From: Emiliania huxleyi CCMP1516
Taxonomy: Eukaryota > Haptophyta > Isochrysidales > Noelaerhabdaceae
Assembly: GCF_000372725.1 (NCBI RefSeq)
Contig: NW_005201851.1
Location: 56,735-120,734 of the forward strand
Length of the DNA: 64,000 nt
Reading direction: 5' to 3'
In this document: one piece after another, positions 50,011 to 59,500 of the stretch
How positions within the stretch are numbered: position 1 is the stretch's first letter
How the letters are laid out: every line of letters begins with the position of its first letter
Translations under genes and position numbers: made by a program
The notes under the pieces: model-generated
Seen by the model: only the letters and a program-made list of their open reading frames with translations
The model's database searches: none
Told to the model about the DNA's origin: nothing

Positions 50011-50790
50011 TAAGGCAGTCGATAAATCTTACCTTATATTTCCCGCTGGCCCCTTTCTTCGTTTCGCCGGCATCGCCAAAAGTGATACCAACATATGCCC
50101 CTCTCAGCAGAGCAGCAGCGCGAGCGCCGCGCAGTAAAGCGCGCTGCAGAGGAGGCAGCTGGCGTCTTCCGTCGCCGACGCGGTCGTCTCGCTGCAGGGC
50201 ATGTGTGGGACGAGCAGACTGGCACAGCCGTGCCGCAGGCGACGCAGCCTCCAACGAGCCCATCAGCGGAGGAGGGTGAGAGTGTCCCTCTCACTGCTGG
50301 CCTGGCTGTGCCGCACTATTTGCTCGATCGCGGCGAGCAGGCCAGGAGACCAGATCATATTGAATATATTGCTGCAATAGTTACAGAGGCGATCAATATC
50401 AATATATATTGCAATAGTTAGAGGAGAGGCTGGGCCTGGGCTGGTCAGGACCGTCAGGTTGCACTCAACATATATCAATATATCCAGCGGTGGCGGTCCA
50501 TCCCGGGCTTGAAAATGGCTCTAAATCGTTCAAAACGGGCCCAAATCGCTTCAAAATCGCTTAAATCGCATTAAAATCGCTGCGATTTTTTCGATTTCAG
50601 CCCACGTCTAGGCGATGTGTAAATTAAGTAAATTAACAAACATCCGATGTTTGGGACAAATGTCGACATTTGGTGCTCTTGTAAAATCAGCGATCGATAT
50701 GTCAATATATTGTCAATAGTTAGAGGGGATGCTGTCAATAATCAATATCAATAGTTACAGAGCGAGAATCAACATTTTTCGACTGCCTTA
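50011..50790. mobile_element. 780-bp TIR element
   Basis: The ends are TAAGGCAGTCGA and TCGACTGCCTTA (12-bp perfect inverted repeats, extending to about 17 bp with one mismatch). Both ends abut long C runs. The interior has AT-rich AATATCAATAGTTA motifs repeated near 50,375-50,420 and 50,700-50,760, and one short frame (50,095-50,421) without recognisable domains. It is probably a non-autonomous DNA transposon. Confidence 0.78.
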
Positions 50791-51028
50791 CCCCCCCCCC
50801 CCCCCTTATTTTTTTTTTCATCTTTTTCTTTTTCTTTTACTTCTTTCATTATTTTTTTTATTTTTTCTTTCCTTCTATTTCCCTTTTCCCTACTCTTATA
50901 TTCTTTTTTATTTTTCTTATCCTCTCTTCTCTTCTTTTTTTTCTTTTTTTTCTTTCTTTCTCTTCTTTTTTATTTATCTCTTCTTTCTTTTCCTTTCTTC
51001 TTCTCTCTTTCTTTATTCCTTTTTTTTT
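50791..51028 (+). repeat. Poly-C followed by T-rich low complexity
   Basis: A C run to 50,805, then more than 200 bp of almost pure T/C on the plus strand leading into the gap. Probably reduced sequence quality. Confidence 0.85.
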
Positions 51029-51944
51029 NNNNNNNNNNNNNNNNNNNNNNNNNNNNNNNNNNNNNNNNNNNNNNNNNNNNNNNNNNNNNNNNNNNNNNNN
51101 NNNNNNNNNNNNNNNNNNNNNNNNNNNNNNNNNNNNNNNNNNNNNNNNNNNNNNNNNNNNNNNNNNNNNNNNNNNNNNNNNNNNNNNNNNNNNNNNNNNN
51201 NNNNNNNNNNNNNNNNNNNNNNNNNNNNNNNNNNNNNNNNNNNNNNNNNNNNNNNNNNNNNNNNNNNNNNNNNNNNNNNNNNNNNNNNNNNNNNNNNNNN
51301 NNNNNNNNNNNNNNNNNNNNNNNNNNNNNNNNNNNNNNNNNNNNNNNNNNNNNNNNNNNNNNNNNNNNNNNNNNNNNNNNNNNNNNNNNNNNNNNNNNNN
51401 NNNNNNNNNNNNNNNNNNNNNNNNNNNNNNNNNNNNNNNNNNNNNNNNNNNNNNNNNNNNNNNNNNNNNNNNNNNNNNNNNNNNNNNNNNNNNNNNNNNN
51501 NNNNNNNNNNNNNNNNNNNNNNNNNNNNNNNNNNNNNNNNNNNNNNNNNNNNNNNNNNNNNNNNNNNNNNNNNNNNNNNNNNNNNNNNNNNNNNNNNNNN
51601 NNNNNNNNNNNNNNNNNNNNNNNNNNNNNNNNNNNNNNNNNNNNNNNNNNNNNNNNNNNNNNNNNNNNNNNNNNNNNNNNNNNNNNNNNNNNNNNNNNNN
51701 NNNNNNNNNNNNNNNNNNNNNNNNNNNNNNNNNNNNNNNNNNNNNNNNNNNNNNNNNNNNNNNNNNNNNNNNNNNNNNNNNNNNNNNNNNNNNNNNNNNN
51801 NNNNNNNNNNNNNNNNNNNNNNNNNNNNNNNNNNNNNNNNNNNNNNNNNNNNNNNNNNNNNNNNNNNNNNNNNNNNNNNNNNNNNNNNNNNNNNNNNNNN
51901 NNNNNNNNNNNNNNNNNNNNNNNNNNNNNNNNNNNNNNNNNNNN
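51029..51944. other. Assembly gap (N)
   Basis: 916 undetermined bases. The ankyrin gene runs into it from the right. Confidence 1.
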
Positions 51945-53720
51945 GGGAGGGCAGGGCGTCGGGACGGGGCGGGGCCTCCGCACTCCGCCGCGGTAGGTGA
52001 CCGCGAGGGTCATCTCCGCCGCCGCCGCCTGCTCCTTGGCCAGCTGCAGGACGATGCGCCCGTCCGGCCGCTGTGAGCCTTCCTCCACCTCCTCCACCTC
52101 CTCCTCTGTAGCGGCTAGTTCTTCGAACGAGCGCAGCGCGGTGTCTGCGTCCACTGCGTTGCCCCCGTCAGCGGAAGTGCCGCCGGCCCTGAGCCGCCCC
52201 GCCTTGGTCGCCTCCTCGATGTGCTGCCTGATTGCGTCGACGCAAACGCTGTGGCCGTTCCTCTTAGCATACTCCAGCGCGGACATGCCTTCCGCAGAGC
52301 GTAGCGCCGAGCTCGCGCCCGCCCGCAGCAAACGGCGCACGATAGCGGGGAAGTTAAAGGCAGCGGCAAACATCAGCGCGGTGAAGCCATCGCTGTCTTG
52401 CATGTCGTAATCCGCGCCGTGCACCGCGCCGTGCTGCAGCAGCATGTCGATCACGCGCTCGTGGCCCTTATGTGCGGCGCTGATCAGTGCTGTGGTGCCG
52501 TTGCAGTCCTGTACACTTGATTGCGCGCCCTGCCCGAGCAACACTTCGACCACGCGCTCGTGACCCGGGTACGCAGCGGTAAGCAGCGCGGTGCTACCGG
52601 TGCTGTCCTGCAAGTCTAACGCCGCGCCGTGCCGAATCAGCATGTCGGCCACCCGCGCGTGGCCTCCAAGGGCGGCGCCCATCAGCGCAGTGTGGCCGTC
52701 GTTTTCTCGCTGGTCCACCTTCGCGCCGCGCCGCAACAGCAGCTCGACCGCCCCCTCGTGGCCTTGGCCGGCGGCGACCATCAGCGCAGTGAGGCCGCTC
52801 ACAACGCCATCCCCGCAAGACGCGTTGACCTGCCCGCCGCTGTCGAGCCAACGCTTCAGCGCCGCCTCGTCGCCTCGCCCAGCCGCGAGCGCTTCCGTGT
52901 CGCCAAGGACGCCCAACGAGCTGGAAGAGGCCGCAATACTCGCCCCGGCCGCCGCTTCGCCCGCACCTCCCGCCTCCGTCTCGCAGAGACCCGCAGTCGC
53001 CGCGACGTGCTGCCTGAAGGCCGCGATGCACTCGGCGTGGCCCTCATCTTTAGCGATCTGCAGCGCGGTCTTGCCGTCCACATCGCGGGCGGTCGCGATT
53101 GCACCTTCCCGCAGCAGGCGGAGAACGGTGGCTGCGCGGTTGGTGTTGGCGGCGAGCATCAGTGCGGAGGCGCCCTTGCTGTTTTGCATGTTTATCTGTG
53201 CGCTGTGCCGAAGCAGCAAATCAACCACCTGCTCGTGGCCCATGCCGGTGGCTATCATCAGCGCGGTGAGGCCGTCGCTGTTTTGCATGTTGACGTCTGC
53301 GCCGTGCTGAAGCAGCACTTCGACCAACCGCTCCGATCCCGCGAAGGCGGCGTGCATGAGCAACGTCATTTGAAACTCGAGCTTTGCGTTGACCTGGCCG
53401 CCGCTCCTAAGCCATTCCCGAACCGTGACGTCGTCACCTCGCCCCACGATCTCCCCGATATCATCCGGCGTAGGCACGGGGGGGAGGACCGAAGACGTAC
53501 TCGCTCGCTCGCTCTCACCCGAGATGGGCGCGGCGGACCGGACCGGAGCTGCGACCACGGAGCTGCGCGGGCCCGCATTCCGGTCGGCGGCGCCCGGCGG
53601 TGCGGCGGGCGGGGAGGACAGCTGCGCTGCGTCTGCGGGAGCAGTGGGCGCGTGCACGGCGGGGGCTAGAACCCGCGCGCGCGCGAAGTCCTCGTCGTCC
53701 TCGATGTCCGAGTCTATCAT
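51945..53720 (-). CDS. Ankyrin-repeat protein, C-terminus in gap
   Basis: About 592 residues are visible from ATG at 53,720 (MIDSDIEDDEDFARARVLAP). An acidic, Pro/Ala-rich N-terminus is followed by two ankyrin blocks. Block 1: MTLLMHAAFAGSERLVEVLL, DGLTALMIATGMGHEQVVDL, GASALMLAANTNRAATVLRL, GKTALQIAKDEGHAECIAAF. Block 2: GLTALMVAAGQGHEGAVELL, GHTALMGAALGGHARVADML, GSTALLTAAYPGHERVVEVL, GTTALISAAHKGHERVIDML, GFTALMFAAAFNFPAIVRRL, GMSALEYAKRNGHSVCVDAI. Each block is preceded by a related lead (DDVTVREWLRSGGQVNA / DEAALKRWLDSGGQVNA), so the protein arose by internal duplication. Role: protein-protein scaffold. The end is lost in the gap. Confidence 0.85.
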
Positions 53721-54265
53721 CGCTAGAGCCGATGCGCGGGACCAGGGCGCGGAGTTCCGGTACTACTTGCACGTTGTGAAAAAAGAAAACTCTCCGAAAC
53801 CTCCGTCTTTGCTCCAGACGGACGGGGCGATCTGCCTGCAAGCTCCCCCCTTCACCTCACGGCTTGCAGCCTGGCTCTCTATTGACATCCCCCTGTGGAA
53901 TCGCTCAGAATCTCGCTGATCGAGATCCATCGGTTGCGAAAACTCTTTTTTCGACACCTGGTCGATCGACCGGGGGATGCCCCGTGCGCCTGACCCAGGC
54001 GCGAGAAACGAATCTGCGAGGCGCGGCCGCTTATGCGCCCCGATGGGGAGGAGTGGGGCGGTCGGGCGGACCACTACGGGGATCGGCCTCTTACACCGCC
54101 CTTCCCTGCAGCGAGCCCCCTCCAACCCACCCCGCTAAATGGCGGGTTTGACGCATGGGGTCACTCCCGCGAAACCCGTGAACTAGCCGGGGCAGTCGGA
54201 GAAGGGGCAACTCCGTGCACTGACGGTCGGCCGTCAGAAAACACGCCTGCGTGGATCGCGTCACA
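53721..54265. other. Upstream region of the ankyrin gene
   Basis: No convincing gene. GATCGATCGACC-type short palindromes occur near 53,960, and it ends at dispersed repeat D. Confidence 0.4.
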
Positions 54266-54320
54266 CCAATCCTCGCTACCCAACGCGGCCAAAGGATACC
54301 CCCTCGAGAACCTCGAGAAC
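54266..54320 (-). repeat. Dispersed repeat D, second copy
   Basis: Reverse complement of 17,421-17,470: CCTCGCTACCCAACGCGGCC then AAAGGATA and CTCGAGAACCTCGAGAAC. Confidence 0.8.
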
Positions 54321-54354
54321 ACCTGACGTCCCCGCCAAGGAGGTGCACTCTGAG

Positions 54355-54550
54355 GGAGGGTGTAGAGGATGTAGAGTGTAGAGCGCTGTAGAGCTGTAGA
54401 GATGTAGAGCGCTGGCTGGAGAGCGCTGTAGAGCGCTGTCCTGTAGAGCTGTAGAGCTCTACATCCGCCGCGGGACGACGCGCCTCCGTTGTAGAGCGAT
54501 GTAGAGGCGCTCTACAACGTGAAATCTCTACAACAAACTCTACATCATAA
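54355..54550 (+). repeat. TGTAGAGC minisatellite
   Basis: Irregular units of GTAGAGCGCT / GTAGAGCTGT upstream of the signal-peptide exon. Confidence 0.8.
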
Positions 54551-54580
54551 GCGGCGAACGAGGCACGGTCGCTCTCCGAC

Positions 54581-54790
54581 ATGAGGCGCGTTGCACTTGC
54601 CAGTGCTGCCCTGGCCTTCTGTCTGCCCGCCCAATGGGTGGCAGGTGCCTCTGCTGCTATTGAAACCTCCCAGATGACAGGACCTGTTTGTACGTGGCCT
54701 CATCGAGATCTCATTTCGTCTTGCTCCAGATCTCGAAAAAGAATTGCTTCACAACCAACCTGGTTTGTGGAGCTCCCGCACCTGTTCTGA
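54581..54790 (+). CDS. Signal-peptide exon of a truncated gene
   Basis: MRRVALASAALAFCLPAQWV then AGASA is a typical signal peptide. The rest (69 codons in all) is short and ends in VELPHLF, translated from the start of the GTTCTGACAG element. Either a first exon whose gene was cut by the element or a very small secreted protein. Confidence 0.45.
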   Translation: MRRVALASAALAFCLPAQWVAGASAAIETSQMTGPVCTWPHRDLISSCSRSRKRIASQPTWFVELPHLF

Positions 54791-54995
54791 CAGAGACCTG
54801 GCCGTTCTGACAGCGTTCTGACAGCGTTCTGACAGTGTTCTGACAGCGTTCTGACAGCGTTCTGACAGCGCAAAATCCTCCCCTCTCTTCACAGCTCAGG
54901 GGCTCTGACGTTCCCAGTTGCCCCGCTCCTTCCCTCTTCCTATCTTGAAGTCTCCCTCCGAGCCACGGACGGACTCAACACACAGCACGTCCTCC
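54757..54995 (+). repeat. GTTCTGACAG dispersed element, copy II
   Basis: CCTGGTTTGTGGAGCTCCCG, CACCTGTTCTGACAGAGACC, then five to six GTTCTGACAGC units, then CAAAATCCTCCCCTCTCTTC and further flank. Reverse complement of 6310-6510. GTTCTGACA units continue at 55,040-55,160. Confidence 0.87.
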
Positions 54996-55169
54996 CAAGC
55001 GCCAAGCCCAAGGCGACACTCTCACGTTGAGGCGTACCTAGGCCCTGTTCTGACACAAACTTGGTCCCCGTTCTGACACAAACTTCAACTTTCACTTCGA
55101 GTCCAAGTTCGCCTGTTCTGACAATCTGTAGGTAGGTAGGTAGTATCTGTTCTGACAATTTAAAAAGAA

Positions 55170-55820
55170 ATGCGTGCACTGACATCAAGCGGGAGCGCGA
55201 ACAGCTGTAACCGTCGAGCAGGAGCACGCCAAGGCCGCCATCATGCCGGGGCCTCGAGGCAGCAAACGCGCTCTTGCGATGGTCTGCGGCGCAGGCTGGA
55301 GCCCCGCGACAGCGCCGAAGAAGCTGCGGCCCGGCAGCAGCCACGCCGAAGCGCCGCAGCACAGTGTGCGATGTGCGGGCCCGGCGGTCCAGTTAGACGC
55401 GAAGGCTGCTTCCAAGACGGCAGCCTCGGGTCACGAGGGACCGAACGTGCCGCTTGCGACGCCGCCGCGCCGTCCTTTGGCACCACCGCCAAACGGCCCT
55501 TGCTCCTCCGCGACACGCGCCGCAGAGACGCGCTTGTCGCCGCCAAAGCAACAGCAGCAGCAGTGGCAGCGAGACTTAACGTCGGCAGTGCGGCCTCGCC
55601 GCAGCTCAGCCGGCGCTTGCCTTGCCCTGGCCAGGCGGCCGAGCAGGCGGTGCCCGCAGCCGAGGCAGATCAGCGGGATGGGCTCGAGCGGGCGCCGCCG
55701 CCCCCTGGCGCCGCGCCCGCAAAGGAGCCTGCAAAGGCGGCGGCGATCGGCGAGGCGGCGGCGCTCGCGTCTTGCAGATGTTCACACTTGGCCCGCTCTC
55801 GCGTGCTGGCAACGTTCTGA
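55170..55820 (+). CDS. Possible gene fragment between GTTCTGACAG arrays
   Basis: A 216-codon frame is Ala/Arg/Gly-rich, with EQAVPAAEADQRDGLERAPP and PAKEPAKAAAIGEAAALAS near its end. An alternative frame from 55,243 is equally long. No domain was recognised. It is bounded on both sides by GTTCTGACAG arrays, so it may be a captured fragment. Confidence 0.3.
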   Translation: MRALTSSGSANSCNRRAGARQGRHHAGASRQQTRSCDGLRRRLEPRDSAEEAAARQQPRRSAAAQCAMCGPGGPVRREGCFQDGSLGSRGTERAACDAAAPSFGTTAKRPLLLRDTRRRDALVAAKATAAAVAARLNVGSAASPQLSRRLPCPGQAAEQAVPAAEADQRDGLERAPPPPGAAPAKEPAKAAAIGEAAALASCRCSHLARSRVLATF

Positions 55821-55916
55821 CAGTACCCTACCCACAAAAGTGTTCTGACAGCGTTCTGACAGCGTTCTGACAGCGTTCTGACAGCGTTCTGACAGCCGTT
55901 CTGACAGCTTTTTGAC
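55815..55916 (+). repeat. GTTCTGACAGC array, third site
   Basis: Six to seven 11-bp units, same orientation as copy II. Confidence 0.9.
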
Positions 55917-55995
55917 GGTAATTTACAGTTAAGACTCACCATCTGGTCTGAATAGAGGAGAGCGATATCAGTGTCGGTTACAGCAGAAAGATTCC

Positions 55996-56208
55996 TTAAT
56001 TCTCTCCACTACAAAAAAAGTCCGGTGGGGAACCGACATCCTGGCCCCGAATGCCGTGCTCTCGAGCGTCGAGGAAAGGTGCGGGAGCTCCACAAACCAG
56101 GTTAACCTTCCTCAGCCTCTCCATCAAAATGCTGGGCCTCTTCTCCGCCTCATCAAGTCGCAGGGACCCGCCACCGTGTCGATCTTCGTGGATACTCCTC
56201 TCCTTCAA
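55996..56208 (-). CDS. Small frame sharing the VNLVCGAPAP segment
   Basis: 70 codons with RLRKVNLVCGAPAPFLD. The DNA GTGGAGCTCCCGCACCT is the same as the entry sequence of the GTTCTGACAG element at 54,769 and 6496, so this is a partial third copy of that element's flank or a shared exon. Function unknown. Confidence 0.25.
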   Translation of the reverse strand: MKERSIHEDRHGGGSLRLDEAEKRPSILMERLRKVNLVCGAPAPFLDAREHGIRGQDVGSPPDFFCSGEN

Positions 56209-56514
56209 ATCCCTGTGTCAGTGGTGGCGGCGCGCCGTCCCCCGTCCTCCCATTCATGAGGCAGCCGTCGGCATCCTCAGACGGCGACTCGGAGCCGGGG
56301 TGCCGGTCGAGGGCGAGGGGTCACGGGAGCGGCCGCGGCCGAAGACGATACGAGAGAGACTCAGAAAACTACGGCAAACTCTAGTCCGGCGACACACTCG
56401 GAAGGTGAGCTCGCGAGCGCATTAGAGGCCGAGAGCCAGCGCAGGCCGTGGGGGCGCAATGCGCCGCATCCCGCGGATTCCGGGCGGCCCCCACCGCGGT
56501 TCGATAGGTGTGGG

Positions 56515-59500
56515 CTAACCGTCACAAGCGCTTATCGTGGCATCGGCACGAACCGTCCCTCTGTCTCTCGCACTTCGACTTCCCCTAAAAACCCCGCGCG
56601 GACACATGCGCTCCTGGCATAGCGCGCCCGCAGGCGCTACCGCGCCCCCGAGGTGGCGGCGGCGGGCCCCTCCGCGCGGACCCCATCCGCGCCCGCCGCC
56701 CCAGCCTCTTCCTCCTCCGCCGCCCCCGCCGCCGCCGGCGGCGCCGCCTCCGCCCTGCCCTCCCCAGCCGCCCCCGACCACTCCGCCAGTCCCGCCCCAG
56801 CCGGCACCGCCAGAGGTGTGAGTCGCTGCGGGCCTCTGCCGCGGCTTGAAGGCCTCCACCTGGAAAGTGCCAATCATCACTGTTACTGAATGTGGTGTCA
56901 AAAGATATGATTCGAGCTTGGAGGCCTCCACCTTGAAGTGCTTGATCGCCTCCTCGAGCGTGTTGAAGGCGACGTCGCGGTACACGAACCCCGCCGGCGA
57001 CACCTTGATCGCCTCGCGGTGCTTCCGCCCCTCGGCCCGCACCACGTAGATCACCACCGTCGTCGCGTCCTTCTCGTACAGCGCGAGCGCGTACGCGATC
57101 ATGTCCGAGTTTGCCTTCTCGCGGTTCAGCCGCTCGACCACCGCCTCGGCGGAGAGCTCCGGCGCGAACTTGCGGTGCCCCGTCACCTGAGGACAAGTCC
57201 GGGACACTTCGAGGACAGGTCCGGGACACTTCTCCACGCACACGAGGGTGGCGGGGGCAAGGGCCGGGCAAGTCCCTCGCGGCTCCTCGTCCAACAGACA
57301 GGCGCTGGTACCGCACTCAAAGTGGGTGAGGTGTGTGCGTGGGTGTGTGTGTGCGCGTGCGTGCGTGCGTGTGTGCGTGTGTGCGCGTGCGTGCGTGCGT
57401 GCGTGCGTGTGTGCGTGTGCGTGTGCGTGTGTGCACGCGTGTGCACGCGTGTGCGCGTGTGTGCGCGCGCGTGCGTCACCTCGCGCATGTTCTCCACGAG
57501 CGGCTCGACGTAGCGGTACAGAATCTCGTCGAGGTCGTCGAAGCGGTCGCCCTGCTTGCTCGCGTCGCTCTCGACGCGGCCGATCCACAGCGACGCGCCT
57601 ACTCTCGGCCAACCTCGGCTCGCACCTCGCGCGCAATCTCGGGCAATCTCGACGCGGCCGATCCACAGGTACGCGCCGAGCTCCGCGGGCGACGGCTTGT
57701 CCTTCTCGAGGATGTCGACGTGCAGCAGCGGCCCGTGCGCCGTCAGCTTGACGGTGGCGGTGAGGTGGTCCGCGCGCGACGAGGGGCGAAACACGGTCTC
57801 ACCGACCGGCATCGCCGCCAAGAAGGCGCGCACCTAGGGAAGGGGAGCCGACGCAAGGTGGGGGGAGGGCCCCACGGCCGACGCGTAAGAGGGGGCGTCG
57901 CCGCCAGGCAAGGAAGCCAGGGCACCGCGCTCCAGCTCGCGCGTCCCGATCTAGGAAAGGTCTGGGAGAGGTCTAGGAGAGGTCTAGGAGAGGTCTAGGA
58001 GAGGTCTAGGAGAGGTCTAGGAGAGGGCGCGCTCTCCTGCTCGCGCGTCCCGTTCTTGAACTGAGGGTGCCCGACCCGCCGCTTGACAAACTCGCCGCGC
58101 GAGAGCACGGGCCTACTTCACAGCAAGAGGTGTGAAGAGACGCCGTTCACAGCGGGGCTGGCTGTCGCCGCGCGAGAGCACGCGCCCCCCGCTCCGCTTG
58201 GCCGCCTCCTCGGCCGCCGCCTTTGCGCGCTCCTGCGCTAGGGTCATGTACTCGGCGCGCTGCAGCTCCTTGCCGGCGCACGTGGCGGTGCAGGTGTGGT
58301 CGACCAAGTTGAGCGTCTTGACGCGCACCTGCTCGCAGCGGCAGGTGTGAAGAGACGCCGTTCACAGCCATCGGCTGGGCGGCGTGCCGCGCGCCGAGAT
58401 GAGCTGCCCCTCGCGCACCGGCATCACGACCTGTTCACAGCAACGGGTGTGAAGAGACGCTGTTCACAGCTGCCCCTCGCGCACCGGCATCACGACCTGT
58501 TCACAGCTGCAGGTGTGAAGAGACGCTGTTCACAGCTGCCCCTCGCGCACCGGCATCACGACCTGTTCACAGCAACGGGTGTGAAGAGACGCTGTTCACA
58601 GCTGCCCTCGTGCACCGGCATCACGACCTGTTCACAGCAACGGGTGTGAAGAGACGCTGTTCACAGCTGCCCCTCGCGCACCGGCATCACGACCTGTTCA
58701 CAGCTGCAGGTGTGAAGAGACGCTGTTCACAGCTGCCCCTCGCGCACCGGCATCACGACCTGTTCACAGCAACGGGTGTGAAGAGACGCTGTTCACAGCT
58801 GCCCTCGTGCACCGGCATCACGACCTGTTCACAGCAACACGTGTGAAGAGACGCTGTTCACAGCTGCCCCTCGTGCACCGGCATCACGACCTCTGGCCCG
58901 CCCGCGCCGTCGCGGCGGGGCAGCCGCCTCTGGTCGGAGAAGTCCTCCTCCTGGATGGTGCCTGTTCACAGCCGGAGGTGTGAAGAGACGCGGCCTCACG
59001 GCGACACGCCCCTCCTCCTCCTGGCTGGTGCCCGTGACGCCGCACTGCAGCCGGATGTGGAACTGCATCTGCCCGTCCTTGAGGCCGCGGTTGTCCGGCC
59101 GCACGATCGCCGCCTGCGCGATGAGGAACCTTCTCGGAACCTTCTACACACCTTCTACGCACCCTCTAGGAGCCCTCTAGGTTGTCCGGCCGCACGGTGG
59201 CCGCCTGCGCGAGCGTGCCGCCGCGCAGCAGCAGCGGCTCGCCTAGAAGGTTCGTAGAAGGTTCGTAGAAGGTTCGTAGACGGCCCCTCCCCTCGCGCAG
59301 CAGCGACGGCTCGCCCGCGTGCGGGTGGCCGGGCGGGTAGATCTCGTGCACGTCGTAGTCGTCCCCGTGCAGCGTGCTGAGCGTCTCGGCGGTGAGGAGC
59401 TCGAAGAGCCGCTCCTAGTCGTCAAGGAAGAGGGGGTGAGTCCACGCCTCCATTCCTCACGCGGAGAGGAGCTCGAGGAGCCGCTCCTTGTCGAGCGGGC

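Noticed and set aside
50729-52000. Phe/Leu-rich membrane protein across the gap
   Set aside because: It is built from a T/C low-complexity run and the N gap.
58421-58888. CRISPR-like array
   Set aside because: About 40-bp repeats alternate with about 25-bp segments, but the 'spacers' are all the same SPT6 exon piece, the repeat is found singly in many genes, and the genome is eukaryotic.
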